Assembly: GCA_964445775.1 (NCBI GenBank) | Contig: CAYUMH010000008.1 | Location: 1 to 64,000, forward strand | Reading direction: 5' to 3' | DNA: 64,000 nt | From: Terrimonas sp964445775 | GTDB lineage: Bacteria; Bacteroidota; Bacteroidia; Chitinophagales; Chitinophagaceae | Part shown: positions 17,769-25,768 of the stretch, one piece after another | Layout of the letters: each line of letters begins with the position of its first letter | Position numbering within the stretch: the stretch's first letter is position 1 | The notes under the pieces: model-generated | The model's input: the letters and a program-made list of their open reading frames with translations, nothing else | The model's database searches: none | What the model was told of the DNA's origin: nothing | Position numbers and translations under genes: made by a program

Positions 17769-18623
17769 CTATAACTTATAAAATTGTACGGCGTTATCAT
17801 GTAATACCTTGCCGCTATCTTCTTTGTTCAATAAACCATTGATCACTGTTTCGTATACCTGCCAGGCATGTTCATATGAGCCTGCCAGTAAACTCACAGG
17901 CCAGTCGCCCCCGCAAAAACAACGGTCCGCACCAAATGCCTGTAATACAAAATCAATATAAGGTGCTACATCATCAGCCTGCCATTGATGCAGCTTACCC
18001 GATGTTGTTCCAAGTCCTGATATTTTGGCGTACAGGTTTGGGTGCTGTGCTGCTTCTTGCATTAACCCGCCCCACTCACCAAATTTTTCCTGCTTTGCAA
18101 TGGGTGGCTGGTTTAAATGATCGAATACCATTCTTAAACCCGGCACCTTTTTCGTTACCTGTAATACGGTTTCAATATGTGCAGCATGTATACCCACTAT
18201 ATCATAAGGAATATCATGGTCCGCTAATATGGCTAAACTTTTGATAACCGCCGGCTGCAATAACCAGTCTGTATTTTTTTCATCGTGTACCTGGTGACGT
18301 ACCCCTTTGAAGTAAGGGTTGTGTAAGTATTCCTCCTTTAACAATTTACGCACAGCTTCGGGATCAGTAAGCGGCAACCAGGCTACTACCCCTTTTATCC
18401 AGTCGTTCTCACGGGCGGCTTCCATCATCAGGTCCGTATCTTCTTTATTACCCGCTGCCTGCACCAATACCCCACCTGTAACATTTGTTTTCTTACGTTC
18501 AGCTTCCAGTTGCGACAGGTCATAGTTATTACGAAGGATTGATTCATCTCCCTCCAGCCACGGATAGGCTGCTTTTTGTAAGTCCCAGATATGTATATGT
18601 GTATCAATAATCGGCTGCGGCAT
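17769..18623 (-). CDS. amidohydrolase, sugar-lactonase type (COG3618)
   Basis: Cytoplasmic TIM-barrel metal hydrolase, 284 residues, of the family that includes L-fucono- and L-rhamnono-lactonases. The N-terminal metal motif is PIIDTHIHIWDLQKAAYPWL. Later barrel residues appear in GVRHQVHDE, MVFDHLNQPPI and FCGGDWPVSLL (catalytic Asp of the WD motif). Length is normal. It follows the second CoA-transferase by 14 bp and precedes rhaT, so opening of a rhamnono- or fucono-lactone made by the neighbouring dehydrogenase is the simplest role. Exact lactone specificity is inference; 2-pyrone-4,6-dicarboxylate hydrolase-like activity is the main alternative. Confidence 0.8.
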   Translation of the reverse strand: MPQPIIDTHIHIWDLQKAAYPWLEGDESILRNNYDLSQLEAERKKTNVTGGVLVQAAGNKEDTDLMMEAARENDWIKGVVAWLPLTDPEAVRKLLKEEYLHNPYFKGVRHQVHDEKNTDWLLQPAVIKSLAILADHDIPYDIVGIHAAHIETVLQVTKKVPGLRMVFDHLNQPPIAKQEKFGEWGGLMQEAAQHPNLYAKISGLGTTSGKLHQWQADDVAPYIDFVLQAFGADRCFCGGDWPVSLLAGSYEHAWQVYETVINGLLNKEDSGKVLHDNAVQFYKL

Positions 18624-18637
18624 CGTTAAACTTTAAA

Positions 18638-19810
18638 TCAAATATTGGCCAGCTTCGTAACCGGCTGTACTAATCCAAACTGGCTGTCAATTTCAGCATT
18701 GTGTTCTCCCAGCATAGGAGCACCTCTTTCGGAAGTGACAATTTTCCCGTCAATACGAATAGGACAACGGGTGGTAGTGATCTCCAGGCCATTGGTGGTT
18801 TTAACCACCGTTTCCATATTCAAGGCTTTATATCCTTCCTCCTGCATCAGCTCATCGTAATTTAATACGGGCGCACACCAAATATCGGCCTTTTCTAAAA
18901 TAGCCAGCCAATGAGCGGCTGTATTCGTTAACAAGTGAGCCGATAAAATGGTTTTGATCTCGTCCCTTTTACTGAACCATTCACTGTTATCGGTAAATTG
19001 TTGTAATGGTACACAACTTAATAGTTCACCTAATACAGGAATGCTACCCATTGCCAGCGCAATAAATCCTTCCTGGGTCTGGTAAATACCATAGGGCGCC
19101 GCTATATAAGCATGACCGCTGTTCACTTCACTGCGTTCCGGTAAGGCATTACCATCATTATAATAACAGGTCAGTACTTCAAACTGGAAATCCAAAATAC
19201 TTTCCAGCATGCTCACCTGTACCAATGCCCCTTTATTGGAAACAATACGGCTGTATAAGGCAGCCAGTATACCCTGTGCCAGGTGCGTGCCAGCCAATAT
19301 ATCTACCACGGCCACACCCATTGGTGTAGGACCTTCCTGTTTATTATTACTTAACCAGGTTATGCCCGATGCCGCCTGTAATAACAGGTCCTGCCCGGGC
19401 AGGTCTTTCCAGGGACCTTCATTACCGTAACCGGTTATCTCCGCGTATACGATCTGTGGGTTCAATGCTTTCACGGTGTTATAATCTAACCCGATACGCT
19501 CCATTACACCCGGTCGAAAATTGTGCATCATCACATCGGCCTTACGCAACAGTTCTTTTATTTTTACCAGGTCGTCGGGGTTTTTCAAATCGGCCACATA
19601 ACTTTTTTTATTCCGGTTAATGGCATGAAAAATGGTCGACTCACCTTCTATCATCACATCCGATACATACAGCTCCCTGCATATATCGCCAATGCCGGGT
19701 TTTTCAATTTTAATTACCTGCGCTCCCATATCGGCCAGGCGCAAAGATGCGGAAGGTCCTGAGAGGAACTGGCTGAAATCCACCACTATTATATCTTCCA
19801 ACAAACGCAT
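18638..19810 (-). CDS. class III CoA-transferase (CaiB/BaiF family), paralogue 2
   Basis: Cytoplasmic family III CoA-transferase, 390 residues, which moves CoA between carboxylic acids through an aspartyl-CoA intermediate. Visible motifs are FLSGPSASLRLADMGAQVIK at the N-terminus, HNFRPGVMERIGLDY, AEITGYGNEGPWKDLPGQD, and the catalytic Asp in GVAVVDILAGTHLAQG near residue 169, where family III enzymes keep it. It is a clear paralogue of the gene immediately upstream (4-bp gap to it) and similar along the whole length. Two adjacent paralogues suggest a heteromeric enzyme, as in known two-subunit CoA-transferases. The acid substrate is unknown. Confidence 0.9.
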   Translation of the reverse strand: MRLLEDIIVVDFSQFLSGPSASLRLADMGAQVIKIEKPGIGDICRELYVSDVMIEGESTIFHAINRNKKSYVADLKNPDDLVKIKELLRKADVMMHNFRPGVMERIGLDYNTVKALNPQIVYAEITGYGNEGPWKDLPGQDLLLQAASGITWLSNNKQEGPTPMGVAVVDILAGTHLAQGILAALYSRIVSNKGALVQVSMLESILDFQFEVLTCYYNDGNALPERSEVNSGHAYIAAPYGIYQTQEGFIALAMGSIPVLGELLSCVPLQQFTDNSEWFSKRDEIKTILSAHLLTNTAAHWLAILEKADIWCAPVLNYDELMQEEGYKALNMETVVKTTNGLEITTTRCPIRIDGKIVTSERGAPMLGEHNAEIDSQFGLVQPVTKLANI

Positions 19811-19813
19811 AAA

Positions 19814-20959
19814 CTACATTTCACTTATAAAATCGCGGTAAATAGCCGCATTATCTGCCCCAACTTTCGGGGCTGGTTTATCTGATGTTAATCTTTGACC
19901 GTTGATCCGGATAGGACAACGGGTGGTTGTAATATTTCGTCCCTCTGCCTGGATGGATTGCTCCATTTGTACGGCTTTATAAGCCGGGTGCTGTGTTAAC
20001 TGTTGCCAGTTCAGCACTTCCATGGCCCACATATCACGGCTATGCAATTGCTCCTGCCAATAAGCAGTAGGATGCTGCAACAAATGAGCGGCAATGATGG
20101 CTTTTATTTCATCGCGATGCGTAAAGGCTGATTCCGATGTGTATGCCGCCAGCGCATCGCTGTGTATAGCTTCTGCCAGCTCCTGTATATCCATCATGGC
20201 TATGGCCAAATGTCCGTCTTTTGTAGCATAAATACCGTAAGGCGCACTTAATAAAGGATGACCATTGTTCACTGCACTGCGCACCGGCTGTTGACGGTCG
20301 GCATAATAAGTGGTCAGTAACTCAAACTGGAAATCCAGTAAGGATTCCATCAGGCTTATCTCTATCAAAGCTCCTGTATTTCTTTTCTGGCGACGGATCA
20401 ATGCTGCCAGTATACCTTGTGTTAACTGTGCACCGCATAAAATATCGGCAATAGCAATGCCAAAAGGCACAGGCGCTTGTTCTTTATTGCCTGTAGTATG
20501 TGTTAAGCCGGCAATGGATTGTATCAGCAGGTCCTGCCCCGGCTTATGTTTCCAGGGACCGGTTTTGCCATACCCATTGATCTCCGCATATATCAGCCGC
20601 GGATTAATGGCCTGTACAGCTGCATAACCTAACCCTATTTTCTCCATCACACCCGGCCGGAAATTATGTATCAGTACGTCCGCTTTGGTAATTATCTTTT
20701 TTAAGGTTTCCAGGTCTGCCTCATTTTTCAGATCGGCCGCATAACTTTCCTTGTTCCGGTTAATGGTGTGAAACAATAAAGAACTTTCATCTACCCACAG
20801 GTTTTTAATGGATAGTTTCCTGCCGGCATCACCCACACCCGGTCTTTCAATTTTAATAACACGGGCGCCCAGGTCGGCCAGGCGCAAACCTGCCGCAGGC
20901 CCCGATAAATATTGGCTAAACTCCAATACCACTAATCCTTTCAACGGCAAATGACTCAT
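19814..20959 (-). CDS. class III CoA-transferase (CaiB/BaiF family), paralogue 1
   Basis: Second family III CoA-transferase, 381 residues. The N-terminal YLSGPAAGLRLADLGARVIK, INRNKESYAADLKN, HNFRPGVMEKIGLGY and AEINGYGKTGPWKHKPGQD match its neighbour. The catalytic Asp lies in GIAIADILCGAQLTQG near residue 171, so both paralogues look active. The start ATG overlaps the stop of the upstream solute-binding-fold gene (ATGA), which implies tight translational coupling. Together with the MaoC hydratase it points to a CoA-thioester step in catabolism of the imported sugar acid. The substrate is not deducible from sequence. Confidence 0.9.
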   Translation of the reverse strand: MSHLPLKGLVVLEFSQYLSGPAAGLRLADLGARVIKIERPGVGDAGRKLSIKNLWVDESSLLFHTINRNKESYAADLKNEADLETLKKIITKADVLIHNFRPGVMEKIGLGYAAVQAINPRLIYAEINGYGKTGPWKHKPGQDLLIQSIAGLTHTTGNKEQAPVPFGIAIADILCGAQLTQGILAALIRRQKRNTGALIEISLMESLLDFQFELLTTYYADRQQPVRSAVNNGHPLLSAPYGIYATKDGHLAIAMMDIQELAEAIHSDALAAYTSESAFTHRDEIKAIIAAHLLQHPTAYWQEQLHSRDMWAMEVLNWQQLTQHPAYKAVQMEQSIQAEGRNITTTRCPIRINGQRLTSDKPAPKVGADNAAIYRDFISEM

Positions 20960-22119
20960 ACGGTTTGGTTTGATAATTTAGCTTGTTTACTATGTTGGTA
21001 TATCTTATTCATTTCCTGCAACGCTTCCTCCGGGTTGCTGTTGTGTAACAGGCATTGCTGTAAAGGCGTACCCGCATGATCCTGGAAATGCAGGTACCCG
21101 TTGTAACGCGGACGGATATACCCGTTATCCATTACCGGCAACACGTTTTTAAAATAATCATTCGTTAATACATTGGCAGCCGGCGACTCCCATGCCTTGC
21201 GATGTCCCGGTTGTCCGCCATGTTCCATATAAAAAGTAGACTGGCATTCCGGCGATACAATCTGCTGTGCAAAATCTATCGCTATTTCCTTATGCTCGCT
21301 GAATGCGGAAACCGATATACCGGTACCGCCTACTGTTGTTTGTAATCTTTTTCCATTCACACGCACTACATCCGCATAATGCAATAAATATTTTGCATAC
21401 CCCTGGCGGGAATAATTTGAATACCCATAAGCAAAAGGGCAATACCAGTAATCATTGGTCCGGCTCATGCGTTCCGCCACCGCTATCGGGTTATACACAA
21501 ACATCTCCTTATCAATAACGCCATACAATTGCTGCATGGTGCGGATAGCTGCTACTCCGGTCTCCATATCAATCACTTCGGTTTCACTGCTGAAGGGAGT
21601 TTTACCCTGTGCTATACAAAAGGAGTAAAAATTCATCAGTATATCAATGGGTATGGCCGGCACAGCCACTTTACCAGCCTTTGCCAGGCTTATCACCTCC
21701 TCCCAGGTTTGCGGCAGGGTTATACCATTCGCTTCCAGCAGGCCCTTCCGGTAACTGGCGGCAGGTGTAGCCGCATCAATAGCCAGGGCCCATTGTTTAT
21801 TGTCGTAATTATAACTTACATGTGATTGTCCTGCTGAATATTGCAGCTGGTCGGCTAAATATTCGGCAGATAAATATTCGTTCAAAGGCAGTACACAATT
21901 AGTGGCCGCGGCACAACCTACCCATGGATGGTCAATGATCAGCAGGTCATAATCCTTTGTCAGTACTTCAATCGGGAAATCAGCAAACTCCTGTAAGGTA
22001 CGTTTCTGCCACACTATCTCTACACCCGGGTGCAGCTCGGCATAACGTTGCGAAAACGCCTGCAGCGGTGTAATGCCCCTGCTATGCCCCCATGTTATAC
22101 CTTTTAAAACTACCGACAT
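20956..22119 (-). CDS. family 1 solute-binding-fold protein without signal peptide
   Basis: About 387-residue protein with the periplasmic sugar-binding (SBP family 1) fold, but its N-terminus has no signal peptide or lipobox and runs straight into the first strand (VVLKGITWGHSRGITPLQAF). Family features include YAELHPGVEIVWQ, YDLLIIDHPWVG, LPQTWEEVISLAKAG and IDFAQQIVSPECQ. No ABC permease or ATPase gene is nearby. It overlaps the CoA-transferase start by 4 bp and begins 2 bp after the MaoC stop when the ATG at 22119 is used (a TTG at 22125 is the other option). It therefore looks cytoplasmic and part of the CoA module. Its role (ligand carrier, sensor or enzyme) is unknown. Confidence 0.8.
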   Translation of the reverse strand: MSVVLKGITWGHSRGITPLQAFSQRYAELHPGVEIVWQKRTLQEFADFPIEVLTKDYDLLIIDHPWVGCAAATNCVLPLNEYLSAEYLADQLQYSAGQSHVSYNYDNKQWALAIDAATPAASYRKGLLEANGITLPQTWEEVISLAKAGKVAVPAIPIDILMNFYSFCIAQGKTPFSSETEVIDMETGVAAIRTMQQLYGVIDKEMFVYNPIAVAERMSRTNDYWYCPFAYGYSNYSRQGYAKYLLHYADVVRVNGKRLQTTVGGTGISVSAFSEHKEIAIDFAQQIVSPECQSTFYMEHGGQPGHRKAWESPAANVLTNDYFKNVLPVMDNGYIRPRYNGYLHFQDHAGTPLQQCLLHNSNPEEALQEMNKIYQHSKQAKLSNQTV

Positions 22120-22121
22120 AC

Positions 22122-22565
22122 TCAAGCTTGCTTTTTTTCAACCAGTAACAAATGTTCACAAAGCATTACCAGTTCCTTGTTTTGGTTAAACACTTCCACC
22201 AGTTCCGTTACCAGGCCAAAACCCGGTTTTTTGTGGTCTTTTTTATCTTTAATGGTAACTGTTACTTTAATGGTATCGCCAATAAAAACAGGTTTAATAA
22301 AACGTAGCCGTTCATATCCGTAAGTCATGGATACTTCGTTAATAAAACTGGCCGTTAATCCTATGCCAATAGTAAAGATCAAAGTACCATGGGCAATACG
22401 TTTTTTAAAGGGCTGGGTGCTGCACCATTCCTCATCCATATGATGCGGGAAAAAATCGCCTGACTGACCGGCATGTACTACGATATCCGTTTCGGTCACC
22501 GTACGGCCGATGGTCTGACGCTGTTCATCAATTTCAAACTCCTCGAAATATTTTTTTAAAAACAT
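22122..22565 (-). CDS. MaoC-like hot-dog dehydratase/hydratase
   Basis: Single hot-dog-fold protein, 147 residues, of the MaoC/(R)-specific enoyl-CoA hydratase group. The hydratase motif is visible as VHAGQSGDFFPHHMDEEW followed by RIAHGTLIFTIGIGL, with Asp and His in the expected catalytic positions. The C-terminal half (KPVFIGDTIKVTVTIKDKKD) is typical of this fold. It is the first gene of the run that continues through the solute-binding-fold protein and the CoA-transferases, so it probably hydrates or dehydrates the CoA ester made by them. Mesaconyl- or methylmalyl-CoA-type chemistry is a possibility but not shown by sequence. Confidence 0.88.
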   Translation of the reverse strand: MFLKKYFEEFEIDEQRQTIGRTVTETDIVVHAGQSGDFFPHHMDEEWCSTQPFKKRIAHGTLIFTIGIGLTASFINEVSMTYGYERLRFIKPVFIGDTIKVTVTIKDKKDHKKPGFGLVTELVEVFNQNKELVMLCEHLLLVEKKQA

Positions 22566-22706
22566 AAGCTTGCAATATGGTGTAGGCTGTACAGGATCAT
22601 ATGCTCAGGAATAAGCAGTTGTTGCGGATCATTTGCTTTGTAGCGGGCAGTTTATACAAGCTTGCGTTGTAATTTATCTATGGCTCATCACAAAAAATGC
22701 AATCAT

Positions 22707-22759
22707 TAACTTACTCATAAGCAGCCCCGGAAAAGCCACTTAAATCAGGGAGTAAGTTA
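22707..22759. promoter_or_regulatory. inverted repeat upstream of the MaoC/CoA-transferase operon (possible operator)
   Basis: TAACTTACTC (22707-22716) and GAGTAAGTTA (22750-22759) are perfect 10-bp inverted arms separated by 33 bp, about 145-190 bp upstream of the MaoC start in a 512-bp non-coding region. No exact TAnnTTTG box was found near it. The rest of that region (22566-22910) shows no gene; 22911-23032 is a repeat. Confidence 0.4.
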
Positions 22760-22910
22760 GATCAGGGTAGCAAAATGACCAATGTCAGGTCTTACTGTAA
22801 AGATGGCATATTTTACTACCCCGTTGCCCCTGCATAACGCCAAATAAGAGGCAAAACGAAAAATACGGGTACTATCTTCTTACAATACATTCCGTTAAAC
22901 AGATTTTTTA

Positions 22911-23032
22911 TGGGCTGTCGGCTGCAGTAACTCCGGTCAGCTGCAGTCCCCCGCCCGGCTGCAATCTTCCGGCTTTAAGGCCGTAAGGATTTGCGCCTAA
23001 GCGGGGCAGCCCTTCGCCTGCTTATAAGGTTT
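22911..23032 (+). repeat. dispersed repeat family I, short copy
   Basis: GC-rich block in AT-rich surroundings that starts TGGGCTGTCGGCTGCAG and contains CAGCTGCAGTCCCCCGC and GGGCAGCCCTTCGCCTG. These three words recur in the same order in the reverse complement of 33107-33292. The ends GGGCTGTC and GGCAGCCC form near-inverted termini. No coding potential is seen. Confidence 0.6.
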
Positions 23033-23077
23033 TAAAAACCTGGTGAGTATGATCGCTATTTCAAGTAATTTTATACC

Positions 23078-23647
23078 ATGAAAATAACAGCACTGTTTGT
23101 TGCATTAATAGTATTAGTAACCGCCTGTGGCAGTAAAAAAAAGAAACGGGAGGAAGCAGATAAAAACTTTCCTATACTCCCTTACCTGTTAAGCCAGGTA
23201 AAAGATGTGGACACCTCCCTGTACAGCATTGTTAAAGTGGTAACCGTTGATTCGGTTGCTGATACAACCTTTATTCCACGCGAAGACTTCAGGAAACAGG
23301 CCCAGGACTTTTTAGACATTCCCGATATTTCTTCCGAAAAATACGAGGACGATTATACCGAATCAAAGTTTTTTGATGAAACCCTGAACCGGGTAGTAAT
23401 GACTTATACCAAAAAGCCGGAGGCCAACCAGGCCGTACTGAAACAGGAAATAACCATCAGCCGGGATCAATTCAACGGTGATAAAATGGTGAGTGTGTAT
23501 ATAGACTATGCTACCTCCACAAAGGATAGCGCCGTACAGAAAAGAATGTTATGGATGGTGGATAAAAATTTCCAGGTAACCCGTATGGTACAAAAACCCG
23601 GTGGTGCAGAAACCATTACCACCACTACTGTTAAATGGAACGATTGA
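23078..23647 (+). CDS. hypothetical lipoprotein
   Basis: Unrecognised envelope lipoprotein, 189 residues. The N-terminus MKITALFVALIVLVTACGSK is a lipoprotein signal with lipobox VTAC, followed by a basic stretch KKKKREEADK. The mature part is mixed alpha/beta and acidic (DIPDISSEKYEDDYTESKFF), with repeated TYTKKPE/ITISRDQ strands that could be a small beta-sandwich. It ends 9 bp before uvrC, so it may share a transcript with it. No function can be inferred from the neighbours. Confidence 0.85.
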   Translation: MKITALFVALIVLVTACGSKKKKREEADKNFPILPYLLSQVKDVDTSLYSIVKVVTVDSVADTTFIPREDFRKQAQDFLDIPDISSEKYEDDYTESKFFDETLNRVVMTYTKKPEANQAVLKQEITISRDQFNGDKMVSVYIDYATSTKDSAVQKRMLWMVDKNFQVTRMVQKPGGAETITTTTVKWND

Positions 23648-23656
23648 TGTGTATTT

Positions 23657-25465
23657 ATGACTGCAGAAGATTTTAAACATATAGCGCCCACCATACCGCA
23701 CCAGCCCGGCATATACCAGTATTTTAATGACGAGGATGTAATTATTTATGTGGGCAAGGCCAAGGACCTGCGCAAAAGGGTAAGCTCGTACTTTACTAAA
23801 ACATTTACCTCTTACAAAACGCATGAGCTGGTACAACGCATAAAACGTATTGCGTTTACCATTGTTAACTCGGAGCATGATGCGTTCCTGCTGGAGAACT
23901 CATTGATCAAAGAGTTCAAACCCCGGTATAATATCAACCTGAAGGACGATAAAACCTATCCCTATATTGTTATTAAAAACGAGCCCTTTCCCAGAGTGTT
24001 TTTAACCCGGTATGTGGTGAACGATAAATCGGAATACTTAGGCCCCTTTACTTCCGTACAGAAAGTTAAGGAACTGCTGGAGTTCATCCGTCAAACCGTA
24101 CCGCTCAGGAACTGTACCCTCAACCTGAGTGCCGGTAATATTGCCAAAAAGAAATTCAAAGTATGCCTGGAGTACCATTTAGGTAATTGTAAAGGTCCCT
24201 GCGAAGGCCTGCAAACCCTGCCCGATTATTTAGAAGGCATACAGCAGATAAAAAATTTATTAAAAGGCAATCTAACTCCTGTTATCCGTCATTTTAAAGA
24301 GGAAATGAAGAATGCCGTGGCTGACCTCGCCTTCGAACAGGCGGAGATAGCCAAGCATAAAATTTCTTTTCTCACCAATTACCAGGCTAAATCGGTAGTA
24401 GCCGGTAATACGGCCGGTGATAAAGATGTATTTACCCTGGTAAAGGAAAAGAATGTGGCCTATGTTAACTTTTTAATGGTACGTAATGGTACCATTGTAC
24501 AAACACAAACCACTAAAGTGCTTACTCACCTCGATGAGGATGAGCCGGAAATATTAAGTTTCAGTATTGCACGCCTGCGCCAGACATTTAACAGCGATGC
24601 TACGGAGATCATTGTGCCCTTTGCCATTGACTACCCGGAGAAAGATATCACCATTACCATACCGGTGAGTGGCGATAAAAAGAAACTCCTGGAACTGTCT
24701 TTAAAAAATGTAGACCACTATATTGAAGAGATAAAGAATAAGGAACGTTTAAAGCTGTCCACCAATACCAATAAAATAAAAGTATTGGAAAAACTGCAGG
24801 AAGCATTACAACTAGGCAGTTTGCCAACGCATATCGAGTGTTTTGACAACTCCAATTTCCAGGGTAGCTTCCCGGTATCGGCCATGGTCTGCTTTAAAAT
24901 GGGCGTACCCAGTAAAAAAGATTACCGCCATTTTAATGTTAAAACGGTAGAAGGCATTAACGACTTTGCCACCATGAAAGAAGCAGTAACCCGCCGGTAT
25001 AAACGCTTACAGGAAGAAGAACAGCCTTTCCCCCAACTGGTGATCATTGATGGCGGTAAGGGGCAATTAAGTTCTGCCCACGAAGCAATGGTGGAACTGG
25101 GACTTGCTGACAGAACCACATTGGTAGGCCTTGCCAAAAGAGAAGAGGAAGTATTTTTTGTAGGGGATAAGGAATCGGTAAAGCTGCCTTATAATAGCGA
25201 GGAGTTAAAACTGTTAAGACAGATAAGGGATGAAGTGCACCGCTTTGGTATTACTTTTCACCGCAACAAACGCAGCAAAGGCACATTTACCAATGAACTG
25301 GAGAGCATCGCAGGCATTGGCCCTAAAATAGCCACACAGCTATTACAACATTTTAAATCGGTAAAAAACGTAAAAGCGCAAAGCAAAGAAACATTAACAA
25401 CAGTTGTAGGACTGCAAAAGGCGGTGCTGGTGTATAACCATTTTCACCCTGAGGATAATACTTAA
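23657..25465 (+). CDS. uvrC: excinuclease ABC subunit C
   Basis: UvrC makes the two incisions around a lesion in UvrABC nucleotide excision repair. The 602-residue product is full length. It has an N-terminal GIY-YIG nuclease domain (QPGIYQYFNDEDVIIYVGKA), a central UVR segment near residues 205-245 (FKEEMKNAVADLAFEQAE), the RNase H-like C-terminal nuclease (HIECFDNSNFQGS, VIIDGGKGQLSSA) and tandem helix-hairpin-helix motifs (LESIAGIGPKIATQLLQHF). A Cys-containing loop (CLEYHLGNCKGPC) typical of UvrC is present. The ATG at 23657 is 9 bp after the lipoprotein stop. A hairpin terminator follows directly. Confidence 0.98.
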   Translation: MTAEDFKHIAPTIPHQPGIYQYFNDEDVIIYVGKAKDLRKRVSSYFTKTFTSYKTHELVQRIKRIAFTIVNSEHDAFLLENSLIKEFKPRYNINLKDDKTYPYIVIKNEPFPRVFLTRYVVNDKSEYLGPFTSVQKVKELLEFIRQTVPLRNCTLNLSAGNIAKKKFKVCLEYHLGNCKGPCEGLQTLPDYLEGIQQIKNLLKGNLTPVIRHFKEEMKNAVADLAFEQAEIAKHKISFLTNYQAKSVVAGNTAGDKDVFTLVKEKNVAYVNFLMVRNGTIVQTQTTKVLTHLDEDEPEILSFSIARLRQTFNSDATEIIVPFAIDYPEKDITITIPVSGDKKKLLELSLKNVDHYIEEIKNKERLKLSTNTNKIKVLEKLQEALQLGSLPTHIECFDNSNFQGSFPVSAMVCFKMGVPSKKDYRHFNVKTVEGINDFATMKEAVTRRYKRLQEEEQPFPQLVIIDGGKGQLSSAHEAMVELGLADRTTLVGLAKREEEVFFVGDKESVKLPYNSEELKLLRQIRDEVHRFGITFHRNKRSKGTFTNELESIAGIGPKIATQLLQHFKSVKNVKAQSKETLTTVVGLQKAVLVYNHFHPEDNT

Positions 25466-25508
25466 AAAAAATGGGGCCAGGATAGAAATCCAGCCCCGTT
25501 TTTAAAAT
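25465..25508 (+). terminator. terminator after uvrC
   Basis: GGGGC (25473-25477) pairs with GCCCC (25493-25497) around a partly paired loop, with GTTTTTA following. An A-run precedes it, so it may work in both directions. It starts within 10 bp of the uvrC stop. Confidence 0.6.
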
Positions 25509-25721
25509 CCAATATCCTATGAAAAACCGCTACAAAAATACACAAAAAAGTTGATTTAACTCATTTATATCTATATTTTTCACCAGTTTCCTTTGACCGT
25601 TCGTCACATTTATTTTCCCCCTTTTTTACTACTATCCATTTATAGCATATTGCCGGAACAAACAGTTGTTTATCATTCAATTAAGCATTTTTAATCCCAA
25701 ATAACCGAACAATAGCGGCCA

Positions 25722-25755
25722 TAAAAAAAGCCCCGGAAAACCGGGGCTTTACTTT
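25722..25755 (-). terminator. intrinsic terminator of the gldKLMN operon
   Basis: AAAGCCCCGG (25728-25737) and CCGGGGCTTT (25741-25750) are perfect arms around an AAA loop. On the minus strand a run of T follows (the A-run at 25723-25729), 15-45 bp past the gldN stop. The interval 25509-25721 between the two terminators holds no gene. Confidence 0.85.
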
Positions 25756-25768
25756 AATATTGTTCTGA

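Noticed and set aside
20956..22119. Solute-binding protein as part of an ABC importer
   Set aside because: No permease or ATPase gene is nearby, and there is no export signal.
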